64,000 nt of DNA from Nonomuraea gerenzanensis (lineage in GTDB: Bacteria; Actinomycetota; Actinomycetes; Streptosporangiales; Streptosporangiaceae), in the NCBI RefSeq assembly GCF_020215645.1, contig NZ_CP084058.1, positions 3,286,001-3,350,000 of the forward strand, written 5' to 3'. Of the stretch, positions 8,217 through 15,766 are shown piece by piece. Each line of letters begins with the position of its first letter. The stretch's first letter is position 1. The position numbers and the translations under genes are program-made. The notes beneath the pieces are model-generated. The model was not told the DNA's origin, did no database searches, and saw nothing but the letters and a program-made list of their open reading frames with translations.

Positions 8217-8801
8217 TCAGCGTTCGACGGGGCCCGGCTCGAGCGCGGAGGTGTCCAGGTCGCCCTTGCGGAGCCGGAAGACCTGAAGCCGCAGTTCGTA
8301 GTACTTCTCCGTTTCTCCGACCCACTCCATCCCGATGCGGCGGGCGGCGCGTGCACCGCGATCGTTCTTGGGCCGTATGACGGCGAAGACCTCTTCCTCG
8401 CCGTTGCTGAAGGCGTAGTGGGCCAGAGCGTGACCTGCCTCGGCCGCCAGCCCGCGGCCCCACGCCCAGCGAGCGAGCTGGTAGCCCAGCTCCAGGTCGT
8501 CGCCCTCTGGCGGCAGCGGAAGGATCTGCCCCGAGCCGGCGACACGCCCGCTCTCGGTCTCTTCGATCACCCACCGGCCAGTCGGACGCCCTTCGGATCC
8601 CAGGGGTGCGGCGATCCATCTGGTGATCACCGCCCGCATCTGTTCGAGATCGTTGACGCGATCCATGGCCGGGGCCAGCCACCGGGAGACCTCCGCGCTG
8701 CCGTAGATGTCGAGCGCCTCCGCTGCGTCTGCTTGATGCCACGGACGCAGCCGCAATCGTGGTGTGCTGATGGTCGAGCCGACGATGGTGACCTCGTGAG
8801 A
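8217..8801 (-). CDS. RimJ/RimL-type GNAT acetyltransferase
   Basis: A 194-residue acetyltransferase of the ribosomal-protein-serine/alanine type. It begins ISTPRLRLRPWHQADA, contains the ELGYQLARWAWGRGLAAEAGHALAHYAF acetyl-CoA-binding block, and continues with the VFAVIRPKNDRGARAARRIGMEWVGE segment near the end. These are hallmarks of RimJ/RimL-like enzymes acting on N-termini or small amines. I chose a TTG start at 8801 because GAGGAG lies five bases upstream. A longer in-frame ATG start at 8834 has no such site. Operator copies 5 and 6 lie upstream, so it may belong to the palindrome regulon. The substrate is unknown. Confidence 0.85.
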   Translation of the reverse strand, partial: SHEVTIVGSTISTPRLRLRPWHQADAAEALDIYGSAEVSRWLAPAMDRVNDLEQMRAVITRWIAAPLGSEGRPTGRWVIEETESGRVAGSGQILPLPPEGDDLELGYQLARWAWGRGLAAEAGHALAHYAFSNGEEEVFAVIRPKNDRGARAARRIGMEWVGETEKYYELRLQVFRLRKGDLDTSALEPGPVER

Positions 8802-8873
8802 CAACGCTGCTCCTCGGCGGGGGACAGGACACACCCAACAGGGCGATCAGGGCTGATTACACTACGCCGGATC

Positions 8874-8887
8874 GGACGAAGCCGTCC
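8874..8887. promoter_or_regulatory. GGAC-N6-GTCC palindromic operator, copy 5
   Basis: GGACGAAGCCGTCC, 73 bases upstream of the TTG of the GNAT gene on the minus strand. It is the most diverged copy in its central six bases. Confidence 0.5.
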
Positions 8888-8962
8888 ATCCAAGCTCCCG
8901 GGTCGAGCCAATTCGGCTCATGCTCCGCACGCTTGCCTAGTGGCGTCAAGGTGACCTAGCTT

Positions 8963-8976
8963 GGACTATATAGTCC
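8963..8976. promoter_or_regulatory. GGAC-N6-GTCC palindromic operator, copy 6 (perfect palindrome)
   Basis: GGACTATATAGTCC is a perfect 14-bp palindrome, about 96 bases before the NTF2-like gene at 9072 and 89 bases from copy 5. It is the best match to the shared consensus. Confidence 0.75.
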
Positions 8977-9071
8977 TATTGGGAACACCGGCCGAGCCGG
9001 GGCCGCGCAGACGGCGCGGAAACGACGACCCAGCCGCGGTACGCCGAATCGCATTGAAGAAGGAGCGAGAG

Positions 9072-9452
9072 ATGAACGACACCAAGTCGTCGGCCGGAGA
9101 TCTGGCGATCCTCGAGCAGCTCAACCTTGACTACAACCGTTCGGACCAGGCCAGCGATGCCAAGCGCCTCGGTGAATTCCTCGCTGAGGACTTCATCGTG
9201 CAGACACCGGGTGTCACCCGCAATCGTGAGGAGTACCTCGAAGACATTGCCCAGCCCCGACCCTTCAAGGATCAAGTTCTGCACGAAGTCAAGATCCGAA
9301 TCCTCGGCGATGTCGCGCTGATCCACGGCAGGGTGACGTACACCATGATCGCCGATGGGGTGGAGCACGACGCGCTGTACACGGACGTGTACCAGAAGCG
9401 TGAGGGCGCCTGGCTCTGCGTCTCCGCCTGCGCGATCGCCCCCGGCGCCTGA
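9072..9452 (+). CDS. NTF2-like (DUF4440-type) nuclear transport factor 2 family protein, paralogue A
   Basis: A 126-residue cone-shaped NTF2-fold protein. Visible signatures are the helical N-terminus DLAILEQLNLDYNRSD, the LAEDFIVQTPGVTRNREEYL segment lining the pocket, and the strands VALIHGRVTYTM and YTDVYQKREGAWLCVSACAI. DUF4440-like proteins bind small hydrophobic ligands or act as isomerase-like enzymes; the ligand here is unknown. The start follows AAGGAG. It precedes the PEP-mutase/ICL-family gene by nine bases, so the two are probably co-transcribed from the promoter with operator copy 6. A close paralogue (92 of 126 residues identical by hand alignment) lies at 11947. Confidence 0.88.
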   Translation: MNDTKSSAGDLAILEQLNLDYNRSDQASDAKRLGEFLAEDFIVQTPGVTRNREEYLEDIAQPRPFKDQVLHEVKIRILGDVALIHGRVTYTMIADGVEHDALYTDVYQKREGAWLCVSACAIAPGA

Positions 9453-9461
9453 CCCGCCGCC

Positions 9462-10283
9462 ATGTCCGACGTTGCGGTCCAGACGCGCTACGAACAGTTC
9501 GCCGAACTCCACCGTGGCCCCGGCACGTTCATCATGCCCAACGCATGGGACGGCCCCTCGGCCCTGCTTTTCAAGGAGGCCGGGTTCACGTCCATCGCCA
9601 CCTCTTCAGCGGTCCTCGCCGCGACCCTGGGCCGGCTCGACGGCATCCACGCTGTCAGCCGAGATGAGCACCTGAACCATGCCGCCCTGCTCACGTCCGT
9701 GAGCGGCCTACCGATCAACGGCGACTTCGAGGACGGCTGCGGCAAGACTCCCGAGGATGTCCGGGCCACTGTCGACGCTGCCGTCGCCCGCAATATCGCC
9801 GGCATCGGAGTTGAGGACACCACTGGTGACCCCTCCAGCCCGATTCGTGACTTCGACGACGCCGTTCGCCGCATCGAGGCCGCCGCCGCGGCCGCGTACG
9901 GACGGATCGTTCTGACTGGCCGGACGGACAACTTCCTGTGGGGAATCTCCGACCTCGATGACACTATCCGCCGTCTCTCCGCCTACGCGGAGGCAGGAGC
10001 TGACGTCCTCTATGCGCCGAGCCTGCCGGATCTGGCCTCCATCAGCGCAGTCGTCAGGGCCGTCACCCCCAAGCCGGTCAACGTCCTCGTCGGTCCCCAA
10101 GCCGCGGTTACCCTCGCGGACCTCCAGACAGTCGGTGTCCGCCGGATCAGCCTCGGGGTCGACCCCTACACGCACGCTCTCGGAGCAACACAAGCGGCTG
10201 CGGCGAAGCTTGCGAAGGGAGACCTGACGGCACTCGCATCCGATCTCAACTTCGGCCACATCATCGACCTCATCAAGGGCTAA
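9462..10283 (+). CDS. isocitrate lyase/phosphoenolpyruvate mutase-family protein
   Basis: A 273-residue TIM-barrel protein of the ICL/PEPM superfamily, enzymes that make or break C-C or P-C bonds next to a carboxylate. It opens with FIMPNAWDGPSALLFKEAGF, the usual first strand of the PEPM branch. It has INGDFEDGCGKTPEDV, where acidic residues would bind magnesium, and then GIGVEDTTGD and VLTGRTDNFLWG. The canonical isocitrate-lyase KKCGH motif is replaced by EDGCGK, so true isocitrate lyase activity is unlikely. A lyase such as oxaloacetate hydrolase or 2-methylisocitrate-lyase-like is more plausible. It follows the NTF2-like gene closely and lacks its own strong ribosome-binding site. Confidence 0.85.
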   Translation: MSDVAVQTRYEQFAELHRGPGTFIMPNAWDGPSALLFKEAGFTSIATSSAVLAATLGRLDGIHAVSRDEHLNHAALLTSVSGLPINGDFEDGCGKTPEDVRATVDAAVARNIAGIGVEDTTGDPSSPIRDFDDAVRRIEAAAAAAYGRIVLTGRTDNFLWGISDLDDTIRRLSAYAEAGADVLYAPSLPDLASISAVVRAVTPKPVNVLVGPQAAVTLADLQTVGVRRISLGVDPYTHALGATQAAAAKLAKGDLTALASDLNFGHIIDLIKG

Positions 10284-10428
10284 CGCGGCCGCGCAGCCCC
10301 GCACTTGGCGCATAGAGCCACTTCTCGCCGTGAGCCGTTCCGCCCGCCCGAGGGGCTCGTGCAGATACGCCGTGGCGCGCTAACCGAGCAGAGTCCGGTC
10401 AGAAGCATGCGATCAGCCAGGAGAACAC

Positions 10429-11730
10429 ATGATCGAAAACGAAGAGCCGACGCTGACGCACGACGCATCGCAGATACGCGTGGTCACGGCATCCTTCTGC
10501 GCCGCGGCCGTCCGCGTCCCGGCCCAGACTTCAGCCGCCCGCGCTGCTGCCACTGGTGCCGAGGCCGGTAGCAGGCGGGGCTGGGCGTCCGTCGGTGCGG
10601 TCGCGCTCGGTGCGTTCGTCATCGTCATGACGGAGACGCTGCCAGTGGGGCTGCTACCGGAGATCGCCGACGGATTGCATGTCTCGCTCGGCCTCGCAGG
10701 GCTGATGGTGCTCGTGCCGGGCTTCAGCGCGGCGGTGTCGGCGCCGCTGTTCTTCCTCGGCTCCGGCCGCTTCAACAGGCGCTCCGTCATCGTCGTCCTG
10801 GGGCTGACGGTGCTGGTGTCGAACGCGGTCGTCGCAGTGGCGCCGGACTTCGTCCTGGTGCTGATCGCCCGTATGATCTTCGGCGCCACTCTCGGGGCCT
10901 TCTGGACCGTGGTCTCACCGGTCGGACCCAAGCTGGTGGGCCCGGCTGGCGGCACTCGCGCCATCACCGTCATCGCGGCCGGTATTTCGGGTGGGACGGT
11001 GGTGGGGCTGCCTGCGGGGCAGTTCCTGGGCAACCTCGTCGGCTGGCGTCTCACTTTCGCCATTGCGGCGGCGGCGACGCTGCTCGTCGTGGTCGTGCAG
11101 GCAGTCGTGCTGCCCGGTATTCCGCCGGACGGGCGTACACACCTGCGTGATCTCGTGGGAGTCGTGACACGGCGGGCCGCCCGGTTCGGGATGGCAGCGG
11201 GCGCGATGGTGTTCATCGGACAGTTCGCCGCCTGGACCTATGTCACCCCGTTCCTGATGGACCACACGCAGCTGTCCAGCGGCGTGATCTCTCTGCTGTA
11301 CGTCACCTACGGCATCGGTGGCATCGTCGGCTCACTCATCGCTGGATCGCTGTTCAAGCGCGGCGTGATCGGCAGCTTCGCCGGGGCGGCGGCGGTGGTG
11401 GCCGCCCTGCTCATCGCGCTGGCGAGCGTGGGCGCCATACCTTGGGCTGCCGGCCTGTTGCTCGTGCTGTGGGGCTTGTTCTGGGGAATCGTGAACCCGG
11501 GAACGCTGGTCTGGATACTCGACGCGGCCCCGGAGTCCCCGGAGGCCGCATCGGCGGTGAATGTGACGAACCTTCAGATAGCCCTGGCGGCAGGGTCCGG
11601 CCTCGGCGCGATCCTGGTCTCGTCGACAACCTTGCGGGCGGTGTTCTTTACGGCGGGCTTCATCGTCCTGGCCTCCGCCGTACTCGCCGTGGTGGCGGGG
11701 CGGGTCGTCACACTCGTCCGGAGGGGATGA
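10429..11730 (+). CDS. MFS transporter, AraJ/sugar-efflux-like DHA1 type
   Basis: A 433-residue integral membrane protein with about 12 hydrophobic segments after a roughly 50-residue soluble N-terminal tail. The first helix carries LGAFVIVMTETLPVGLLPEI, the signature of AraJ/YdhP-type drug or sugar efflux proteins. FNRRSVIVVLG corresponds to the loop 2-3 motif A region. The second half repeats the pattern from about residue 245. The start follows AGGAGA with a short spacer. The long N-terminal tail is unusual for the family. It is probably a proton-driven exporter; the substrate is unknown. It follows the ICL/PEPM gene by 145 bases. Confidence 0.88.
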   Translation: MIENEEPTLTHDASQIRVVTASFCAAAVRVPAQTSAARAAATGAEAGSRRGWASVGAVALGAFVIVMTETLPVGLLPEIADGLHVSLGLAGLMVLVPGFSAAVSAPLFFLGSGRFNRRSVIVVLGLTVLVSNAVVAVAPDFVLVLIARMIFGATLGAFWTVVSPVGPKLVGPAGGTRAITVIAAGISGGTVVGLPAGQFLGNLVGWRLTFAIAAAATLLVVVVQAVVLPGIPPDGRTHLRDLVGVVTRRAARFGMAAGAMVFIGQFAAWTYVTPFLMDHTQLSSGVISLLYVTYGIGGIVGSLIAGSLFKRGVIGSFAGAAAVVAALLIALASVGAIPWAAGLLLVLWGLFWGIVNPGTLVWILDAAPESPEAASAVNVTNLQIALAAGSGLGAILVSSTTLRAVFFTAGFIVLASAVLAVVAGRVVTLVRRG

Positions 11731-11946
11731 GGAGACCGGAACGAGGCAAGGGGCTTACATCGCCCCTCGGCGTCATCCCGCGCTGGCCGCCAAGGGCCGG
11801 CGGCGCGAGGGCCGCGACGAACGAGCGAGATCGCGACAGTGAAGGTAAGACGGCGCCGCGATCCGACACCAATCAATCAGACCATGACGCAGTTCTTTGT
11901 GCGCACCTACAACGAGCACCGAACCGCACAGAGTAGGAGCAAGAAG

Positions 11947-12327
11947 ATGAACGACACCAAGCAGTCGGCCGAAGACCTGGCGATCCTCGAGCAACTCAAC
12001 AACGATTATGTCCACTCCGACCAGTTCAACGATGTCAAGCGCTTCAGCGAGTTCCTTGCCGAGGACTTCATCGTGCAGCTTCCGGGAATCACCCGTGACC
12101 GTGCCGAGTTCCTCGACTACATCGCCGAGCCGCGCCCCTTCGAGGATCTCGCCGTGCACGACGTCAACATCCGCATCCTCAGCGACGTTGCGCTGATCCA
12201 CGGCCGGAGCACCTACACCATGCTCGCGGATGGAGCGAAGCAGGAAGCTCTGTATACGGACACGTACCAGAAGCGTGAGGGGACCTGGGTCTGTGTCTCC
12301 GCCTGCGCGATCGCTCCGGGCGCCTGA
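11947..12327 (+). CDS. NTF2-like (DUF4440-type) protein, paralogue B
   Basis: A 126-residue paralogue of the protein at 9072, same length, with a near-identical N-terminus (MNDTKQSAEDLAILEQLN) and an identical C-terminus (CVSACAIAPGA). Differences are spread along the chain (34 of 126 positions), including pocket residues: FIVQLPGITRDRAEF here, FIVQTPGVTRNREEY in the other copy. That suggests different ligands after a duplication. AGGAG lies eight bases before the ATG. None of the palindromic operators found upstream of paralogue A is visible here, so regulation may have diverged. It lies between two MFS exporter genes. Confidence 0.88.
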   Translation: MNDTKQSAEDLAILEQLNNDYVHSDQFNDVKRFSEFLAEDFIVQLPGITRDRAEFLDYIAEPRPFEDLAVHDVNIRILSDVALIHGRSTYTMLADGAKQEALYTDTYQKREGTWVCVSACAIAPGA

Positions 12328-12548
12328 CGGTGCCTGCGAAGCTCCTGGTCGCGACGTGGCAACAAGCCGAGACCGTACGGTGAGCCGCCCCTCATGATCC
12401 TCTCCGACATGCCCGGCTGCTCCGGACGGTGGAACACTTCCCGAGGACTCATCCGAGAAGGCCCACCGCACGATCCCGGCTACGTCGCCGTGCGCACCGC
12501 GCAACCTCCAGAAGCGCTGGCATGGTCCGGAAAGAGGAACACGGCTCG

Positions 12549-13781
12549 ATGCGACACGTGACCCCAGCGACCAGCCTGGGCGGCCGGGACACCAGGCTCC
12601 GGCTGGCGTTCGTTTCCGCGGTGGTCTCCCTGATGGCCGTATTTGCCGCAGTGGGCTCGACGATCCCGCTGTTCAACATTTACCGAGCCGAGGACGGACT
12701 CACCACCGCCGGGATCTCGCTGACCCTCGTCGCCTACTCCGCCGCTACTCTCAGCACCCTGCTGACGCTGGGACGAGTGTCCAATCATGCAGGCCGGCGG
12801 CCCACCGCGATCGTCAGCCTCGGACTGCTCGTACTGGGTTGTCTGCTGCTTCTGAACGTGCACGACCTCGGCATCCTGATCGCCGGCCGGTTCCTGATGG
12901 GTCTTGGCGCCGGGCTGGCGAGCAGCAGCCTCACCGCCTACATCGTCGATGCCGCACCGACCAGGCCGACCTGGCTGGCCTCCGTTGCCTCCAGCCAGAC
13001 AGTCATGCTCGGACTGGCCGTCGGTGCCATCGCCTCCGGAGCGTTGGTTCAGTTCGGCCCCTGGCCACGCAACCTCATCTACCTGATTGTCGTCGGTCTG
13101 TTGCTGCTGTCCGCCGCACTCGTCGCCATCAGCTCGGATACCGTGACCCCGGCGCCGGGCGGTTGGCGGTCTCTGCGGCCCAGCGTTCGCGTACCGGTCC
13201 GAGTCAGGCATCTGCTCCCCGTCGCGGCCGCGGTGTTCCTGGCCACCTGGGCGACCGGGGCGTTCTACCAGACCCTCGTGCCCGCACTGGTCGAAGATCA
13301 ACTTCATACCGACAGCCCGCTCGTCCTCGGACTGGTGTTCGCCGCTTACATGGGCCCCAGCGCTCTGGGCGCTCCCCTGGGAAGCCGTTTCCCGCCGGCC
13401 ACGGCTCAACGCATCGGCATGATCGCCTTCCTGGCCGGATGGATCGGCGTGATCACAGCGATTACCACCGGCGCACTGCCATTGTTCATCGCCGCCACCA
13501 TCGTCGCCGGGGCCGCTCAAGGCATCGCCATCAGCGCCGCCACCCGTGGCCTTCTCTACGGCAGCAGGCTGACCGACCGGGCCCCGATCTTCGCCGTGGT
13601 CTATCTCCTCAGCTACAGCGGTGCGACCATCCCCAGCCTCATCTCCGCACAGCTCTCCAGCGTGTTCTCAGTGCCGCACCTCACGCTCGGATACGGAGCA
13701 CTCGCGCTCATCGCCACCCTGCTCACCGTCATCGCCGTCCGCAACCCGCACGCTGGCACGATCAGCCAGCCCTCTGAGTGA
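12549..13781 (+). CDS. MFS transporter
   Basis: A 410-residue major facilitator protein with about 12 transmembrane segments. The loop between helices 2 and 3 reads GRVSNHAGRRPTAIVSLG, the MFS motif A. RFLMGLGAGLASSSLTAYIVD matches helix 4-5 of the drug:H+ antiporter group. The C-terminal half begins near the short cytoplasmic loop VPVRVRHLLP. I selected the ATG at 12549; ATG 12522, nine codons upstream, is also possible, and neither has an ideal ribosome-binding site. It probably exports a small hydrophobic molecule. It ends 14 bases before the degraded region that follows. Confidence 0.85.
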   Translation: MRHVTPATSLGGRDTRLRLAFVSAVVSLMAVFAAVGSTIPLFNIYRAEDGLTTAGISLTLVAYSAATLSTLLTLGRVSNHAGRRPTAIVSLGLLVLGCLLLLNVHDLGILIAGRFLMGLGAGLASSSLTAYIVDAAPTRPTWLASVASSQTVMLGLAVGAIASGALVQFGPWPRNLIYLIVVGLLLLSAALVAISSDTVTPAPGGWRSLRPSVRVPVRVRHLLPVAAAVFLATWATGAFYQTLVPALVEDQLHTDSPLVLGLVFAAYMGPSALGAPLGSRFPPATAQRIGMIAFLAGWIGVITAITTGALPLFIAATIVAGAAQGIAISAATRGLLYGSRLTDRAPIFAVVYLLSYSGATIPSLISAQLSSVFSVPHLTLGYGALALIATLLTVIAVRNPHAGTISQPSE

Positions 13782-13794
13782 TCATGACAATGTG

Positions 13795-14405
13795 ATGTAC
13801 CGGTACAGCAGGTTCTGGCTGCCGGTGCAGCCGAACTCTTTGATCTCGGCGGGCATCTACTACGTACTGGGGCCAATCGCCTACCGGCGCAGGGCAGACC
13901 TGACGAAGGCTGATCCGCGCCGTGCACCTCAGGCACCGCGAGCCGTGCAACCGCTTCGAACGCCTCCTGCAACAAGTGACCCGGACGTGGCGCTGCACTA
14001 CTGGGACTGGACGCAGGACCCGCGCGCCGCCGACGACGGCAACGGCGGCTCGGTGGACCTGACGGCCGATGCCTTCTTCGGCACCGCCGGCGGCCTGGTG
14101 CAGGGCATTCTGGCGGCGCTGCACAACGGCGACCAGGTTCAGGGCAGCCGCGACCAGACAGGCGACCCCGCCGACCCGCCCCCCGGCCATCAAACGGTTC
14201 TGCGATCCCGGCGCGCCGGGCGTGAACCCCGATGTCACGATCGTCACCAGGATGGCCCACTCCGGTGGCCGGCCTCTACCGGGTGCGCCTGCGCGCGAGC
14301 GGAACGTCGCTGCGCGGCGAGCCCTTCACCCGGGGAGAACTACGCACGATCCCCATGTGGAATCGCGTCGACGACCGGATCCGGACGGGAGACGGACGCG
14401 CGTAA
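13795..14405 (+). pseudogene. degraded coding sequence, possibly a tyrosinase-family remnant
   Basis: No intact frame spans this region, but coding-like pieces appear in different frames. RFERLLQQVT (about 13950-13980) is followed, after a frame change, by DVALHYWDWTQDPR (about 13987-14030), which resembles the copper-site region of bacterial tyrosinases (F-E-LLQ-VT-DVALPYWDWT-DP). Further on, in other frames, are FCDPGAPGVNPDVTIVTRMAH and VAGLYRVRLRASGTSLRGEPF. This looks like one or two genes destroyed by frameshifts. The tyrosinase match rests on one short motif and is tentative. A strong bidirectional terminator follows immediately. Confidence 0.45.
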
Positions 14406-14407
14406 GA

Positions 14408-14448
14408 CACGGACCTGGCCGGCACCGCGTGTGCCGGCCAGGTCCGTG
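14408..14448. terminator. bidirectional 18-bp perfect hairpin
   Basis: Perfect inverted repeat with 18-base arms (14408-14425 and 14431-14448) and a CGCGT loop. It lies exactly between the end of the degraded region (14405) and the stop codon of the convergent MerR gene (14450). It should terminate transcription from both sides. Confidence 0.85.
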
Positions 14449-14449
14449 A

Positions 14450-14734
14450 TCACTGCCCGACCGGCACCGCAGACGGGGCGGCGGCCTGCTCGACGCGTTC
14501 GGTGAGCTCGGTGGTGGTGAGCATCTGGCGGAGATCTCCAGGCCGATGCCGGCTTCCCTGGCGCGCAGGATCACCCGCGATCCGGTAGAGGTCGTCGCGG
14601 CTGTAGCGGCGGCGATCGCCCTCCGCGCGGGCCGGGGCCAGTAGCCCCATCGCCTCCCGATGGCGGAGCACGTGCGGCGCGAGCCCGAACTGGGCTGCGA
14701 CGTCGCCGATGGCCATCACCGGATTTGACTTCAT
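14450..14734 (-). CDS. MerR-family regulator with two compensating frameshifts
   Basis: A 94-residue MerR-type one-component regulator. The winged-helix DNA-binding domain is clear: VMAIGDVAAQFGLAPHVLRHREAMGLLAPAR, then DRRRYSRDDLYRIA. From residue 54 to about 67 the frame is shifted. A +1 reading gives ILRAREAGIGLE, the expected next helix, and the normal frame returns at DLRQMLTTTELTERV. An extra base and a missing base about 40 bases apart explain this. The protein also lacks most of the usual effector domain. It may be non-functional, or the sequence may contain two indel errors. The start at 14734 is supported by the MerR operator overlapping the divergent methyltransferase promoter. Confidence 0.7.
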   Translation of the reverse strand: MKSNPVMAIGDVAAQFGLAPHVLRHREAMGLLAPARAEGDRRRYSRDDLYRIAGDPARQGSRHRPGDLRQMLTTTELTERVEQAAAPSAVPVGQ

Positions 14735-14755
14735 GTCGGCATTAAGTCGCATGGT
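14725..14755 (+). promoter_or_regulatory. MerR-type promoter with 19-bp spacer and operator
   Basis: TTGACT (14725-14730) and CATGGT (14750-14755) are separated by 19 bases, the over-long spacer typical of MerR-controlled promoters. The spacer contains the dyad ACTTCATG-TCGG-CATTAAGT (14728-14747, one mismatch). The methyltransferase ATG at 14763 lies just eight bases past the -10, suggesting a leaderless transcript. Confidence 0.6.
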
Positions 14756-14762
14756 GGCGTAC

Positions 14763-15527
14763 ATGTCCAACGACACAGAACTCATCAAGCTGCTCGACCT
14801 CGCCGACGCCCTCCCGGCAGCCGCCATGCTGCGCGCCCGATCGTACGAACTGCTCAGGCTCCAGCCCGGAGACACCGCCGTGGACGTGGGCTGCGGCGCG
14901 GGCCGGGCGGTGGCCGAGCTCAACGACAGGAGGGTCACGGCGGTCGGCGTGGACGTCAGCGAAGAGATGATCACGGTTGCCCGGCGGCGCTGGCCCGATG
15001 CCGACTTCCGCGTCGGCGACGCCTACCGGCTTCCCCTGGGCGACCACGAGGTGGCTGGATACCGGGCGGACAAGGTCTTCCACGAACTCGGCGACCCGGC
15101 CCGGGCCTTGACCGAGGCCGCCCGCGTGCTGGTCCCCGGCGGCCGGATCGTGCTCATCGGGCAGGACTGGGACACCTTCGTCATCGACTCCGATCAGCCC
15201 GCCCTCACCCGGACCATCGTGCAGGCCCGCGCGGACCTGACCGCCAGCCCGCGCGCTGCCCGCGGCTACCGCAACCTGCTGCTGGACGGCGGATTCGGCG
15301 AGGTGGAGGTGGAGGTGCACGTCGGGGTTTTCACTGGCAAGACGATGCTCGGCATGCTGACCGGCATCGCGCAGGCTGTGCACGCGGCCGGGATCATCAC
15401 CCGGGAGCAGTGTGACGCCTGGACGGGCGAGCAGGCGCGACGAGCGGAGCAGGATCGGCTGTTCCTCGCGCTGCCGCTGTTCCTCGCCTCCGCCACCCGG
15501 ACGGATGGTCATTCGTCAAGCGGCTGA
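14763..15527 (+). CDS. SAM-dependent methyltransferase
   Basis: A 254-residue class I methyltransferase. The glycine-rich SAM-binding motif I is VDVGCGAGRAVAEL (about residues 39-52). The acidic residue ending strand 2 is in AVGVDVSEEMI, and motif II/III surrounds RADKVFHELGDPARALTEAARVLVPGGRIVLIG. The acceptor-binding C-terminal part is less conserved. I chose ATG 14763 (MSNDTELIKLL), which fits a leaderless transcript from the MerR-type promoter. Longer in-frame starts run through the operator. Similar methyltransferases paired with MerR genes are common in actinobacteria; the substrate is unknown. Confidence 0.88.
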   Translation: MSNDTELIKLLDLADALPAAAMLRARSYELLRLQPGDTAVDVGCGAGRAVAELNDRRVTAVGVDVSEEMITVARRRWPDADFRVGDAYRLPLGDHEVAGYRADKVFHELGDPARALTEAARVLVPGGRIVLIGQDWDTFVIDSDQPALTRTIVQARADLTASPRAARGYRNLLLDGGFGEVEVEVHVGVFTGKTMLGMLTGIAQAVHAAGIITREQCDAWTGEQARRAEQDRLFLALPLFLASATRTDGHSSSG

Positions 15528-15726
15528 TGGGGGCGGGGCAGGGTGGTGAGCAGGCCGACCAGGGCGTCGAAGGTCCAGCCCCGCCAGCGCGCCCGGCTCC
15601 AGCCGCGGCTGTGGTGAACAGCTCGGTGGCCGCCGCGATGATGCGGGCGCGGGTCGATCTGGTCCGCGCCGCCCTCCCGTCCTCCTTCTCGGAGGTACGG
15701 CCGCTGTCGTGTCGTCCTGCGCTCAC
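15509..15726 (-). pseudogene. TetR-family regulator remnant
   Basis: The N-terminal end is intact: a GTG at 15726 opens SAGRHDSGRTSEKEDG, followed by RSTRARIIAAATELFT, the first helices of a TetR DNA-binding domain. After about 45 residues the sequence breaks. In another frame the expected C-terminal helix appears as WTFDALVGLLTTLPRPHQPLDE, ending at a stop at 15509-15511. About 120 internal residues, including the HTH recognition helix and ligand domain, are deleted. The gene is divergent from the dehydrogenase at 15766 and its operator survives. Its regulatory function is almost certainly lost. Confidence 0.75.
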
Positions 15727-15742
15727 GGCTTGACTATAGCGG

Positions 15743-15766
15743 CACTACGAAAACATTCTTGTAGTG
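15743..15766. promoter_or_regulatory. TetR-type operator CACTAC-N12-GTAGTG
   Basis: Perfect inverted repeat CACTAC (15743-15748) / GTAGTG (15761-15766). It lies between the TetR remnant and the dehydrogenase gene, downstream of a TTGACT -35-like box at 15730-15735. It was presumably the site of the now-broken TetR protein. Confidence 0.6.
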
